Positions 7,504 to 16,345 of a DNA stretch of 64,000 nt are shown here, in pieces. This DNA is from Sphingomonas sabuli (GTDB lineage Bacteria > Pseudomonadota > Alphaproteobacteria > Sphingomonadales > Sphingomonadaceae), in contig NZ_CP060697.1 of the NCBI RefSeq assembly GCF_014352855.1, positions 1,880,001 to 1,944,000 on the forward strand, written 5' to 3'. Numbering within the stretch: position 1 is the first letter of the stretch; every line of letters begins with the position of its first letter. A program made the translations under genes and the position numbers. Below the pieces are notes generated by a model. The model saw only the letters and a list, made by a program, of their open reading frames with translations, was not told the origin of the DNA and made no database searches.

Positions 7504-9864
7504 ATGGCCGATAGCGAAGTCAAGGAACGCGCCACGGTGCGCAAGGTCCAGGTCGCCAACCTGACGCCGGGCGACAGCGGGCGCGGAATCGCGCGGCTGC
7601 CCGCCAAGCTGATGCAGGAACTCGGCCTGGCCGAGGGCGACATCATCCGGATCGAGGGCAAGCGGATCACCGCCGCCCGCGCCATCCGCCCCTATGGCGA
7701 GGACGAAGGGCTCGATATCATCCGCCTCGACGGGCTGGAGCGCGCCAACGCCGGCGTCGGATCGGGCGAGTTCGTCGAGATCGCCAAGGCCGTGTCGAAG
7801 CCCGCGACCAAGGTCGTGTTCGCGCCCGCATCCGATCACGTCCGGTTGCAGGGCTCGGCGGACGCGCTCAAGCGCACGTTCGACGGCCGCCCGCTGTGCG
7901 AGGGCGACACCGTCGCCACCGCCGGGCACCAGCGCGTCAACGCCGACATGCCCGAGCAGATTAGGCAGATGCTCAACGCGCCGGCCTACGCGCTACAGGA
8001 AGTGCGGTTGGTGGTCGTTTCCGCATCGCCCAAGGGCATCGTCCACATCGATGCCGGTACCGACATCGAATTGCGCACCGAATTCGTTGCCGGCGAGGCT
8101 GGCGACCGCCGCGCCGACGTTACCTATGACGACCTTGGCGGCATGGGCGACACGATCGACGCGCTGCGCGAAATGGTCGAACTGCCGCTGCGCCACCCGG
8201 AGCTGTTCCAGCGGCTGGGCGTCGATCCGCCCAAGGGCGTGTTGCTGCATGGCCCGCCCGGCACCGGCAAGACCCGGCTGGCGCGTGCGGTCGCCAATGA
8301 ATCGAGCGCGCATTTCTTCCACATCGCCGGGCCCGAAGTGATGGGCTCCGCCTACGGCGAAAGCGAACGCAAGCTGCGCGAGCTGTTCGAGAAGGCGGCG
8401 GCCGAAGCGCCGTCGATCATCTTCATTGACGAGATCGATTCGATCGCGCCCAAGCGCGGGCAGGTGCAGGGCGAAACCGAAAAGCGGCTGGTCGCGCAAT
8501 TGCTCAGCCTGATGGACGGGATCGAGCCGCGCCAGAACCTGGTCGTCATCGCCGCCACCAACCGGCCCGAAGCAATCGACGAGGCGCTGCGCCGTCCCGG
8601 CCGCTTCGACCGCGAGATCATCGTCGGCGTGCCCGACGTCCACGGCCGGCAGGAAATCCTGGAAATCCACACGCGCGGCATGCCGCTGAGCCCCGACGTC
8701 GATATCAGCGACCTTGCCCGGCGAACCTACGGCTTCGTCGGCGCCGACCTTGCCTCGCTGACCCGCGAGGCGGCGATGGAAGCGGTCCGGCGGATCATGC
8801 CGCGGATCGACCCGGACAAGGACAGCATCCCGACCGAAGTGCTAGACGACCTGTCGGTCGAACGCGCCGATTTCGAAAATGCGCTGAAGCGCGTGCAGCC
8901 GTCGGCGATGCGCGAAGTGATGGTCGAGGCGCCGCAGGTGCGCTGGACCGACATTGGCGGGCTCGACGAGTCGATGGAGAAGCTGCGCGAGGGGATCGAG
9001 CTTCCGCTCAAGCATCCCGAGGCGTTCAAGCGCATCGGCATCCGCCCGGCGCGCGGTTTCTTGCTCTACGGTCCGCCGGGCACCGGCAAGACGCTGCTGG
9101 CCAAGGCGACCGCGCGCGAAAGCAGCGCCAATTTCATCGCCACCAAATCGTCCGATCTGCTGTCCAAATGGTATGGCGAGAGCGAGCAGCAGATCGCCAA
9201 GCTGTTCGCCCGTGCCCGCCAGGTCGCGCCGACGATCATCTTCATCGACGAGATCGACAGCCTGGTCCCGGCGCGCGGCGGCGGCATGGGCGAACCGCAG
9301 GTGACCGAACGGGTGGTCAACACCATCCTTGCGGAAATGGACGGGCTGGAAGAGCTCAACAACGTGGTCGTCATCGGCGCCACCAACCGGCCCAGCTTGA
9401 TCGACCCGGCGCTGCTTCGCCCGGGCCGGTTCGACGAGCTGGTCTATGTCGGGCCTCCGGATACCGCCGGGCGCCGGCGGATCCTTGCAATCCATACGTC
9501 GGGCATGCCGCTGGCCGACGACGTCGACCTCGAATCGCTGGCGCAGCGCACCGAGCGTTTCACCGGCGCCGACCTTGAAGACCTTGTCCGCCGGGCGGGC
9601 CTGACCGCGCTTCGCGCCGGGCTCGACACCGGCAAGGTGACGATGGCCAATTTCGAGGATGCGCTAAAGGACACGCGCGCGTCGGTGACCGAGGACATGC
9701 TCGAGGAATATCGCAAGATTCAGGACACGCTGAAGAGCAATGCAGTGCGCCCCACCGGCATCGGCTTCGTGCTTCCGGGCATGCTCACCCCGCGCAACGA
9801 AACCAAGGGCGCGTCCGCGTCAGGCGAGGGCGCGACCCAGCCAGGCGAGGGCGACCAGCACTAG
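7504..9864 (+). CDS. CDC48/VCP-family AAA+ ATPase with two AAA domains
   Basis: 786 residues, close to archaeal VAT and eukaryotic p97. N-terminal double-psi-barrel plus beta-barrel (about 1-190, [22 protein letters not shown]), AAA domain D1 (Walker [12 protein letters not shown] near 255, Walker B IIFIDEID, then [17 protein letters not shown]) and D2 (Walker [12 protein letters not shown] near 525, Walker B IIFIDEID, and SRH with paired Arg in [10 protein letters not shown]). D2 has WYGESE before the pore loop region. Such unfoldases thread ubiquitin-independent substrates in archaea; bacterial homologues are scattered and their job is poorly known. ATG 7504 has AGGAG 5 nt upstream (7494-7498). 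The 3' end overlaps the convergent MFS gene by 45 nt. No adaptor gene (Ufd1/Npl4-like) is visible. Confidence 0.92.
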   Translation: MADSEVKERATVRKVQVANLTPGDSGRGIARLPAKLMQELGLAEGDIIRIEGKRITAARAIRPYGEDEGLDIIRLDGLERANAGVGSGEFVEIAKAVSKPATKVVFAPASDHVRLQGSADALKRTFDGRPLCEGDTVATAGHQRVNADMPEQIRQMLNAPAYALQEVRLVVVSASPKGIVHIDAGTDIELRTEFVAGEAGDRRADVTYDDLGGMGDTIDALREMVELPLRHPELFQRLGVDPPKGVLLHGPPGTGKTRLARAVANESSAHFFHIAGPEVMGSAYGESERKLRELFEKAAAEAPSIIFIDEIDSIAPKRGQVQGETEKRLVAQLLSLMDGIEPRQNLVVIAATNRPEAIDEALRRPGRFDREIIVGVPDVHGRQEILEIHTRGMPLSPDVDISDLARRTYGFVGADLASLTREAAMEAVRRIMPRIDPDKDSIPTEVLDDLSVERADFENALKRVQPSAMREVMVEAPQVRWTDIGGLDESMEKLREGIELPLKHPEAFKRIGIRPARGFLLYGPPGTGKTLLAKATARESSANFIATKSSDLLSKWYGESEQQIAKLFARARQVAPTIIFIDEIDSLVPARGGGMGEPQVTERVVNTILAEMDGLEELNNVVVIGATNRPSLIDPALLRPGRFDELVYVGPPDTAGRRRILAIHTSGMPLADDVDLESLAQRTERFTGADLEDLVRRAGLTALRAGLDTGKVTMANFEDALKDTRASVTEDMLEEYRKIQDTLKSNAVRPTGIGFVLPGMLTPRNETKGASASGEGATQPGEGDQH

Positions 9865-11112
9865 CGCGCTGGCCGCGAACGGCAGGTTGGGGTCGAGCGC
9901 GTAAAGCGCCATGCCCAGCGCCGGAGCGGCGACGAAGCTGATCCCGTTGGCCGAAGTGATGACGCCCGCGACAGCGCCCTGGTCGGCCAGCGGGACGGCC
10001 AGCGACGCGCCGGCGGTGAAGCCTGGCCGGGTCATGCCGAAGCCGAGCGAGGCCAGCGCGAAACCGACCGTAACGCCGTAGAGGTCGCCGGCCGCCATCG
10101 TACCGGCAAGACCGGCGGCCGCGACCAGCGAGCCCCAGACGATCAGCGCGCGCGGCCCGATGCCGAGGCGCGGGATCAGCCCCCATTGCGCGGCCAGCGT
10201 GGCGGACGCGCCGGCCATCATGACGATCGCGATCGAGCTTTCCGATCCTTCCGGGGCGAGCGCCAGCCGGTCGATGACGAAAAAGCCGAGGCAGGTCAGG
10301 GTCGCGGCCTGCGCGTGGCCTGCGGCGACCCCGGCGAAAATCCACGGGCGGATGCGCGGGTCCGACCATTTGAGCCGCGTGCGGCGGCCGGTAGCGGTGG
10401 CCGCAAGCACGCTTGCGCCGGTCACCGCGGAGGCCTGCGAGGGATAGCTCATCGCCGCGCCGCGCCCGGCCCGGCGGCCGTAGCGGTCGTTGGGCAGCCA
10501 GGCGATGATCGCCGCCATCACCGCCGCGGCGATGATCGCAAAGGCGAACAGCGGGCCGGGGAGGCCGAGCGGCGCGAACACGAACAAGGGCGCCAACGCG
10601 GGACCGATGATCGTGCCGAGGCCGAAGGACGACGACAGCGCCGACAGCACCGCGACCCGGCCGCTGCGCCGCGTCTTGGCCGCGAGATAGGCTTGAGTCG
10701 CAGATGGAATGGCGCAGCCCAGCCCGCCGTAAATGGCGCGGAAAACGGCGAACAGGCCGAAGGTCGCGGCCCCGCCGAGGACGTGGGCGAGCCCCAAGTC
10801 GAGCACGATCCCGCACAGCAGCATCGAGGCGATGAAGCCGGCCAGCCCCAGCAGCGTCAGTGCCTTGCGCCCGTGGCGGTCGCTCTTCTCCGCCCAGAAA
10901 GGCGCCATCAGCACCCACAGCACCGCCGACCAGGTGTAAGCGATCGCGACCCAAAAATCGGCGACCCCGGTTTCGCGGCCGATCGCCGGCATGACGGACT
11001 GCATCGCGGTGTTGCCGGCCGCCGCCACCAGCATCGCCGCGTAAAGCAGCAGGAAGTGCGGCGTGGCGAGCGCGGTGGTGGCGATCCGCCCTTTAGGTGC
11101 AATCGCGACCAT
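9820..11112 (-). CDS. MFS transporter, 12 spans, substrate unknown
   Basis: 430 residues with about 12 hydrophobic segments. The loop 2-3 motif WAEKSDRHGRKALTLLG is the MFS motif A (G/x-x-x-D-R-x-G-R-K), and GLGTIIGPALAPLFVF resembles motif C of proton-coupled drug antiporters (G-x(3)-G-P-x-x-G). This favours an exporter of the DHA1 type, but substrate is not readable. The last 15 codons lie inside the cdc48 frame on the other strand (9820-9864). Divergent from the methyltransferase gene, with 110 nt shared upstream. Start 11112 is the only sensible ATG before the first span. Confidence 0.85.
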   Translation of the reverse strand: MVAIAPKGRIATTALATPHFLLLYAAMLVAAAGNTAMQSVMPAIGRETGVADFWVAIAYTWSAVLWVLMAPFWAEKSDRHGRKALTLLGLAGFIASMLLCGIVLDLGLAHVLGGAATFGLFAVFRAIYGGLGCAIPSATQAYLAAKTRRSGRVAVLSALSSSFGLGTIIGPALAPLFVFAPLGLPGPLFAFAIIAAAVMAAIIAWLPNDRYGRRAGRGAAMSYPSQASAVTGASVLAATATGRRTRLKWSDPRIRPWIFAGVAAGHAQAATLTCLGFFVIDRLALAPEGSESSIAIVMMAGASATLAAQWGLIPRLGIGPRALIVWGSLVAAAGLAGTMAAGDLYGVTVGFALASLGFGMTRPGFTAGASLAVPLADQGAVAGVITSANGISFVAAPALGMALYALDPNLPFAASALVLVALAWLGRALA

Positions 11113-11222
11113 GGCCCGGCCTTACGCGCCGTGGCCGCGCGGCGGAACCACTGTATCCCACGAACGCTTGCCATTGAGGTTGGCTTTTGCCAACGCAGCG
11201 AACCTTCTCCGACGGAGCTCCA

Positions 11223-11852
11223 ATGCCAAGTTCAACCGCTCGAACGCTCAAGGGGCCGCGCCGGCTTGCCCGCCGCTCGGCACGGCGTTCGCCCAGCCCG
11301 CACTGGCAGTTCCTCCGCGGCTTCCTCAAGCACCCGGTGATGGTCGGATCAATCATCCCGTCGAGCCGCGTGCTGATCGAAAAGATGCTTGGGCCGGTCG
11401 ACTGGGACACGACCAAGCTGTTCGTCGAATATGGACCGGGCGTCGGCACCTTCACCCGCCCGATCCTCGACAAGATGGGGCCGGACGCGAAGCTGATCGC
11501 GATCGACACCAACCCCGACTTCATCAAATATCTGGCCAAGGCGATGGATGACCCGCGCCTGATCGCGGTCACCGGATCGGCCGCCGACGTGCAGCAGATC
11601 ATTTCCGACCATGGTTTCGACCATGCCGATTACGTGCTGTCGGGCCTGCCCTTTTCGACCCTTCCGCCGGGTGTCGGCGACGATATCGCCCGCGCCACGG
11701 CGACGGTGGTGCGCCCGGGCGGCGCCTTCCTGGTCTATCAGTTCAGCCCCAAGGTGTTCGATTTCATCAAGCCGCATTTCGAACGGATCGAACGCGGCTT
11801 CGAATGGATCAACGTGCCTCCGGCGACGCTGTTCTGGGCCTACAAGGAATAA
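11223..11852 (+). CDS. PmtA-like phospholipid N-methyltransferase
   Basis: 209 residues, SAM-dependent class I methyltransferase of the COG3963 phospholipid type. A very basic N-terminus (KGPRRLARRSARRS, about 9-22) is followed by FLRGFLKHPVMVGSIIPSS, typical of this group, and the SAM motif VEYGPGVGTFTRPIL (about 60-74). SGLPFSTLPP is the post-I motif IV region that resembles KsgA-like enzymes. In Rhodobacter and Agrobacterium, PmtA methylates phosphatidylethanolamine to phosphatidylcholine; the basic tail would bind anionic membrane. Start 11223 has GGAG at 11214-11217; an in-frame ATG at 11187 gives an atypical extension. Convergent with the PLD gene (3-nt gap), so two membrane-lipid genes face each other. 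An rRNA-type methyltransferase is the main alternative. Confidence 0.78.
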   Translation: MPSSTARTLKGPRRLARRSARRSPSPHWQFLRGFLKHPVMVGSIIPSSRVLIEKMLGPVDWDTTKLFVEYGPGVGTFTRPILDKMGPDAKLIAIDTNPDFIKYLAKAMDDPRLIAVTGSAADVQQIISDHGFDHADYVLSGLPFSTLPPGVGDDIARATATVVRPGGAFLVYQFSPKVFDFIKPHFERIERGFEWINVPPATLFWAYKE

Positions 11853-11855
11853 GCG

Positions 11856-13004
11856 TCAGCCAAGGTTGAGCCGGCGCGTGACGGAATAGTCCGTCACGGT
11901 CATCAGGAAGTGCGCGATCGCCCACTTGATGCGCAGCCACGGATTGGCGCGCTGCTTGTGGACCTGTGCGGTGATCCACCGGCTGTCCTTCAGCTCGCGC
12001 TCGAAATAGCGGCGCATCTCATCGGCGAAGCCCTTGTCCTTGATCCGCAACATCACTTCGAGATTGAGGTAGAGGCTGCGGTAATCGAAGTTGGATGAGC
12101 CGATGTGGACCACGTCGTCGACGATGACGAGCTTGGTGTGCAGCTTCGACTTTTCATATTCATAAACTTCGACGTGGCGCCGAAGCAGCCGGCTGTAGCA
12201 ATTGCGGGCGGCGGCGATGGTCGTCGTATTGTCCGACTTGGCCGCGGTGACGATCCGCGCTCGGCCCCGGCTGCCGACCGCGCCGATCCGCCGCAGCATC
12301 GCGCTCGGCGGGGAAAAATAAGCGAAGATCATGTCCAGCTGCCTGGCCTTGCCGATGTCGCGGCCGATGCTCCGCCACCAGCTGTTGCGCCGGCTGACCG
12401 GACCGCTGAACTTCCACTGCAACGGCCCGCGCGACGTGCTCTGTTCGGCGACGATGCGGCGCAGCGAACGGATCTTCGCCTTCTTGCGGTGCGACCAGCC
12501 GATCACCAGCTCGAGATAGCGGCCGGCGTTGCGGGCCTGCGGGCCGTCCAGCCGCAGCCACAGGTCGCGCCAATGGCCGGGGCCGGTGTCCTTCAGATAT
12601 TCGCTGTCGATGTTCGAGCCGCCAAGCAGGACGGTCTTGTCGTCGACCACGATCAGCTTCTGGTGATTTCGGATAAGGTAGCGCCGCCCGTAGGACGGGT
12701 GGAAGAAACAATACTTGGCCCCCGCACCGTCTAGCTTGGCGAAGAATTCCGGGTCGGCGCTGGACGATCCGAAACCGTCGACCAGCAGGTTGACCGCGAC
12801 GCCGCGCTCGCCCGCGGCAATCAGCGCGTCGCGCACCGCCTTTCCGGCGCGGTCGTCGTCGAACATGTACATGACGATGCGCAAGCTGGTCTCGGCCGCG
12901 CCGATCAGTTCGAGCAGGACCTTGAGCCGTCCCGAGCCGGTTTCGATCACTTCCAGCCGGTGATCGGCGATTTGGGCGATGATCGGTTTGCGCGCTCGGG
13001 CCAT
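11856..13004 (-). CDS. Phospholipase D-family protein, cardiolipin synthase-like
   Basis: 382 residues with two HKD motifs: HQKLIVVDDKTVLLGGSN (about 133-150) and HTKLVIVDDVVHIGSSN (about 285-301), each followed by D-x-R/E context. This duplicated layout and size match ClsB/ClsC-type cardiolipin synthases or soluble PLD-like transphosphatidylases. There is no N-terminal transmembrane pair as in ClsA; the C-terminal segment LRIKWAIAHFLMTVTDYSVTRRLNLG may associate with the membrane. It probably joins phosphatidylglycerol or PE to PG. Start 13004 is the only Met before the domain. Neighbour on the opposite side is the PmtA-like gene, supporting a lipid role. Divergent from rpoZ, 160 nt away. 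Confidence 0.86.
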   Translation of the reverse strand: MARARKPIIAQIADHRLEVIETGSGRLKVLLELIGAAETSLRIVMYMFDDDRAGKAVRDALIAAGERGVAVNLLVDGFGSSSADPEFFAKLDGAGAKYCFFHPSYGRRYLIRNHQKLIVVDDKTVLLGGSNIDSEYLKDTGPGHWRDLWLRLDGPQARNAGRYLELVIGWSHRKKAKIRSLRRIVAEQSTSRGPLQWKFSGPVSRRNSWWRSIGRDIGKARQLDMIFAYFSPPSAMLRRIGAVGSRGRARIVTAAKSDNTTTIAAARNCYSRLLRRHVEVYEYEKSKLHTKLVIVDDVVHIGSSNFDYRSLYLNLEVMLRIKDKGFADEMRRYFERELKDSRWITAQVHKQRANPWLRIKWAIAHFLMTVTDYSVTRRLNLG

Positions 13005-13164
13005 CGCCCTCGCCTGTGCATTGCTAATGGCGGCGCCGCAAGACGGTCGGCGGCGGATCGGGCCGGTGGGCCGGTTTCATTGACTTTCGGACCCGTGTGC
13101 CGCTATTGCGGGCGCCTTCCCGAAATCCCATATTCCTCTCGGAATTGACCGCACGGAGCGATGA

Positions 13165-13506
13165 ATGGCGCGCGTTACTGTTGAAGATTGCGTAGACAAG
13201 GTCCCGAACCGGTTCGACCTGGTCCTGCTCGCCGCCCAGCGTGCGCGGCAGATTTCCGGCGGTGCCGACCTTACGCTCGACCGCGACCGCGACAAGAATC
13301 CGGTCGTCGCGCTGCGCGAGATCGCCGAGCCGACGGTCAAGCCGAAGGATCTTGAGGAAGCGATCGTCGGCAACCTGCAAAAGGTTCGCATCGACGAGGA
13401 AGACGAGACGGACGAGCTGGCGAGCCTGAGCGAATCGGCCGAAGCGCTCCGCCTGACCGCCGCGGCTCCGCCGCGTCCGGCTCCGTCGGGCGGCGACTAC
13501 GAATAG
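13165..13506 (+). CDS. rpoZ: RNA polymerase omega subunit
   Basis: 113 residues. Omega chaperones the beta' subunit and forms part of ppGpp site 1. The N-terminus [20 protein letters not shown] matches the classical omega start; Ala-Arg-Val after Met are the residues used to hold ppGpp in E. coli, so site 1 may be kept. A conserved helix [14 protein letters not shown] follows, and an acidic, low-complexity tail ends in [15 protein letters not shown] lies just upstream of ATG 13165. In many alphaproteobacteria rpoZ directly precedes rsh; here an HxlR gene on the other strand sits between them. A terminator follows at 13533-13559. Confidence 0.95.
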   Translation: MARVTVEDCVDKVPNRFDLVLLAAQRARQISGGADLTLDRDRDKNPVVALREIAEPTVKPKDLEEAIVGNLQKVRIDEEDETDELASLSESAEALRLTAAAPPRPAPSGGDYE

Positions 13507-13532
13507 TCGCTCGACCAAGGGTTGAAACGATC

Positions 13533-13559
13533 AGGGCCGGTTCGCCCGCCCTTTTCTTT
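13533..13559 (+). terminator. Terminator between rpoZ and hxlR-type gene
   Basis: AGGGCCGG (13533-13540), TTCG loop, CCCGCCCT (13545-13552), with one mismatch in the stem, followed by TTTCTTT. It sits 27 nt after the rpoZ stop and 9 nt before the end of the convergent regulator gene. Confidence 0.7.
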
Positions 13560-13567
13560 GCCCGGGT

Positions 13568-14065
13568 TCAGGCGGCCCGTTCGGCCGGGGTCTCGGCCTC
13601 CGCTCGGCTGAGCCAGACGAGATCGCCCAGTTTCAGTTCGCGGCCGTCCTCGGCGAAGACGCGGATGCGGCGGATCGGGCGGCGGCTGGCCGCGTCGGCC
13701 AGCACGATGTCGGGCTCGCCCTGGCACCATTCCTCGCCCCATTGGCGGATCGCCAGCATCACCGGCATCAGCGATTCGCCCTTTTCGGTCAGCGAATAGA
13801 CCACCTTGCGGCGGTCGGACGGGTCGGACGCGCGCTTGAGGATGTCGCCGGCGACCAGCTTGGCCAGCCGGTCGGACAGGATATTGCGGGCAATGCCCAG
13901 GCCGGCCTGGAATTCCTCGAAGTGGCGCAGGCCGTTGAAGGCACCGCGAACGATCAGGAAGGCCCATTTTTCGCCGATCAGCTCGACCGCGGCGGGGATC
14001 GGGCAGCTTAACGCGGCATCGCGAAACGCGCCGATGTCGGCGCCGGCTCTGCTTTCCACGGACAC
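13568..14065 (-). CDS. HxlR-family winged-helix regulator
   Basis: 165 residues. HxlR/DUF24 regulators are single-domain winged-helix proteins that often sense electrophiles or aldehydes through one Cys near the N-terminus. Here AALSCPIPAAVELIGEKWAFLIVRGAF carries that Cys and the family GEKW block; LGIARNILSDRLAKLV is the recognition helix, and SLTEKGESLMPVMLAIRQWGEEW is the dimerisation end. A C-terminal extension (RVFAEDGRELKLGDLVWLSRAEAE) is also typical of the subgroup. Start GTG 14065 was chosen because AGGAGGG (14071-14077) lies 5 nt upstream; the frame continues to 14140 without similarity. It interrupts the usual rpoZ-rsh neighbourhood. Target unknown. Confidence 0.87.
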   Translation of the reverse strand: MSVESRAGADIGAFRDAALSCPIPAAVELIGEKWAFLIVRGAFNGLRHFEEFQAGLGIARNILSDRLAKLVAGDILKRASDPSDRRKVVYSLTEKGESLMPVMLAIRQWGEEWCQGEPDIVLADAASRRPIRRIRVFAEDGRELKLGDLVWLSRAEAETPAERAA

Positions 14066-14177
14066 GGCTTCCCTCCTGCCGGGCGGCAGCAAAGCACAAC
14101 CCTTGGCAAAAGAACAGTTGCGAAGGGAAACCAGCGTCACACCATTGTCGCACGGCGCTGGTACAGCCCGAAACCGG

Positions 14178-14215
14178 AAGGAGCCGGGTCAACGCCACTC
14201 CCGGCCCGGCTCCTT
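14178..14215. repeat. 11-bp perfect inverted repeat upstream of rsh
   Basis: AAGGAGCCGGG (14178-14188) and CCCGGCTCCTT (14205-14215) are exact reverse complements with a 16-nt loop. It lies 42 nt before the rsh GTG and in the divergent gap shared with the HxlR gene. A short T run (TTTC) follows on the plus strand, so it could act as a leader hairpin or attenuator for rsh. No gene needs a terminator here. Confidence 0.6.
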
Positions 14216-14257
14216 TCGCACTTGCGTCATGGCGCCCCGCTCCCCCATCTAGGACCC

Positions 14258-16345
14258 GTGCTTCGACAATATGAACTTGTTGAGAAGGTCCGGGCCTATG
14301 ATCCGGACGCCGACGAAGGCCTGATCAACCGCGCCTACGTCTTCTCGATGAAGGCCCATGGCAGCCAGAAGCGCGCCTCCGGCGACCCGTATTTCAGCCA
14401 CCCGATCGAAGTCGCGGGCATCCTCACCGACCTTAAGCTCGACGACCAGACGATCGTCACCGCCATCCTTCACGACACGATCGAGGACACCGTCGCCACG
14501 CCCGAGGAGGTGGAGCGGCTGTTCGGCAAGGACGTCGCCCGGCTGGTCGACGGGGTGACCAAGCTGAGCAAGATCGAGGCCCAGTCGGAAAGCGAGCGGG
14601 CGGCGGAGAACCTGCGCAAGTTCCTGCTCGCGCTGTCCGACGACATTCGCGTGCTGCTGGTCAAGCTGGCCGACCGGCTGCACAATATGCGCACGCTCCA
14701 TCACGTGCCGGCGGAGGAAAAGCGCCACCGGATCGCGCGCGAGACGATGGATATCTACGCGCCGCTGGCCGAGCGCATCGGCATGTACGAGATGATGACC
14801 GAGATGCAGTCGCTGGCCTTCCGCGAGCTGGAACCCGACGCTTATGCCTCGATCACGCGGCGGCTGACCCAGTTGCACGAAGCGGGCGGCGACCTCGTCA
14901 ACCGGATCGGGCTGGGGCTTCAGCTGCACCTGGCCGACAACGGGCTGGAAGCCGAGGTCACGGGGCGCGAGAAGCATCCCTATTCGATCTGGCGCAAGAT
15001 GGCCGAGCGGCACATCAGCTTCGAGCAATTGTCCGACGTAATGGCGTTCCGCGTGATCGTTGACACGCCGGAGGAATGTTACCGCGCGCTGGGCCTGATC
15101 CACCAGCGCTGGCCGATGGTCCCGGGCCGTTACAAGGATTACATCTCGACGCCCAAGCGCAACGGCTATCGCTCGCTGCACACCTCGGTGATCCACGATT
15201 CGCAGATGCGCATCGAAATTCAGATCCGCACGCGCGGGATGCACGAACAGGCGGAGCGCGGACTGGCGGCGCACTGGGCGTACAAGGAAGGCAAGCCCAA
15301 GGCCGACCTCAAGATCCCGTGGGTCGACGAACTGGTCGAGATCCTGGAGCATGCGGCGAGCCCCGAGGAGCTGCTCGAGCATACCCGGATGGCGATGTAC
15401 CAGGACCGAATCTTCGCCTTCACGCCCAAGGGCGAACTGATCCAGCTGCCCAAGGGCGCGACCCCGGTCGACTTCGCCTACGCCGTCCACACCGACCTTG
15501 GCGACCGCACCGTCGGGGCCAAGGTCAACGGCCGCGTGGTGCCGCTGCGCACCATTCTCGACAATGGCGACCAGGTCGAAATCCTGGCGTCGGAAGCGCA
15601 GCATCCCCAGCCCAGCTGGCTGCGCTTTGTCGCCACCGGCAAAGCGCGCGCGGGCGTGCGCCGCTTCGTCCGGCACAAGGAGCGCGACGAGACGATCGAG
15701 CTGGGCCGCAAGATCTACGACGAGATCGTCGACCGGCTACCGGCGGAGCTGGCCCCCGATGCCGTCAAGCGGGCGCTGAAGAAGCTGCATATCGAGGACC
15801 AGGATTCGCTGATGGTCGCGATCGCGCGCAAGCGGGTCGGCGACGAAGAGGTGATGGAAGCGCTGATGCCCGGGTCGGCCGGGGCGGACGTCGCGCCGCG
15901 CCCACCGCCCCAGCAGACCGCCATTTCGATCAAGGGCCTGACGCCAGGCGTCGCCTATCACCTCGCCCAATGTTGTCACCCGATCCCCGGCGACCGCATC
16001 GTCGGCCTGCGCCGAGAGGACGAGGAGATCGAGGTGCACGTGATCGGCTGCGACACGCTGGCCAGCGGGGTCGATGCCGACTGGCTGGACCTGGCGTGGG
16101 GCGAGGGTTCGGGCGGCGCGGCGCGGCTGACCGTGATCCTGCACGACGTGCCCGGCGCGCTTGGCACGATGGCCGGCATCCTGGGGCAGAAGCAGGCCAA
16201 CATCATCAACCTGCACCTGGTCCACCGCGACGGCAGCTTCCAGACGTTCAACCTCGACATCGAGGTCTATGACCTGGCCCACCTGCACGCCATCGTCGCC
16301 GCGCTGCGCGACGCCGATACCGTTTCCAGCGTGGAGCGGATCTAG
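14258..16345 (+). CDS. rsh: Bifunctional (p)ppGpp synthetase/hydrolase Rsh
   Basis: 695 residues. Makes (p)ppGpp from GTP/GDP and ATP and hydrolyses it. Order: HD hydrolase (about 25-180; FSHPIEVAGIL and ILHDTIEDT hold the His and His-Asp metal ligands, so hydrolase looks intact), synthetase (about 230-345; YKDYISTPKRNGYRSLHT), TGS (about 385-445; IFAFTPKGELIQLPKGATPVDFAY), zinc-finger/helical part with QCCHPIPGD, and a C-terminal ACT domain (LTVILHDVPGALGTMAGIL). Start GTG 14258 with AGGA just upstream gives the typical alphaproteobacterial N-terminus VLRQYELVEKVRAYDP; an upstream ATG at 14222 adds unrelated residues. The stop TAG shares CTAG with the convergent maeB stop. Single RSH of this type is normal for the class. 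Confidence 0.95.
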   Translation: MLRQYELVEKVRAYDPDADEGLINRAYVFSMKAHGSQKRASGDPYFSHPIEVAGILTDLKLDDQTIVTAILHDTIEDTVATPEEVERLFGKDVARLVDGVTKLSKIEAQSESERAAENLRKFLLALSDDIRVLLVKLADRLHNMRTLHHVPAEEKRHRIARETMDIYAPLAERIGMYEMMTEMQSLAFRELEPDAYASITRRLTQLHEAGGDLVNRIGLGLQLHLADNGLEAEVTGREKHPYSIWRKMAERHISFEQLSDVMAFRVIVDTPEECYRALGLIHQRWPMVPGRYKDYISTPKRNGYRSLHTSVIHDSQMRIEIQIRTRGMHEQAERGLAAHWAYKEGKPKADLKIPWVDELVEILEHAASPEELLEHTRMAMYQDRIFAFTPKGELIQLPKGATPVDFAYAVHTDLGDRTVGAKVNGRVVPLRTILDNGDQVEILASEAQHPQPSWLRFVATGKARAGVRRFVRHKERDETIELGRKIYDEIVDRLPAELAPDAVKRALKKLHIEDQDSLMVAIARKRVGDEEVMEALMPGSAGADVAPRPPPQQTAISIKGLTPGVAYHLAQCCHPIPGDRIVGLRREDEEIEVHVIGCDTLASGVDADWLDLAWGEGSGGAARLTVILHDVPGALGTMAGILGQKQANIINLHLVHRDGSFQTFNLDIEVYDLAHLHAIVAALRDADTVSSVERI

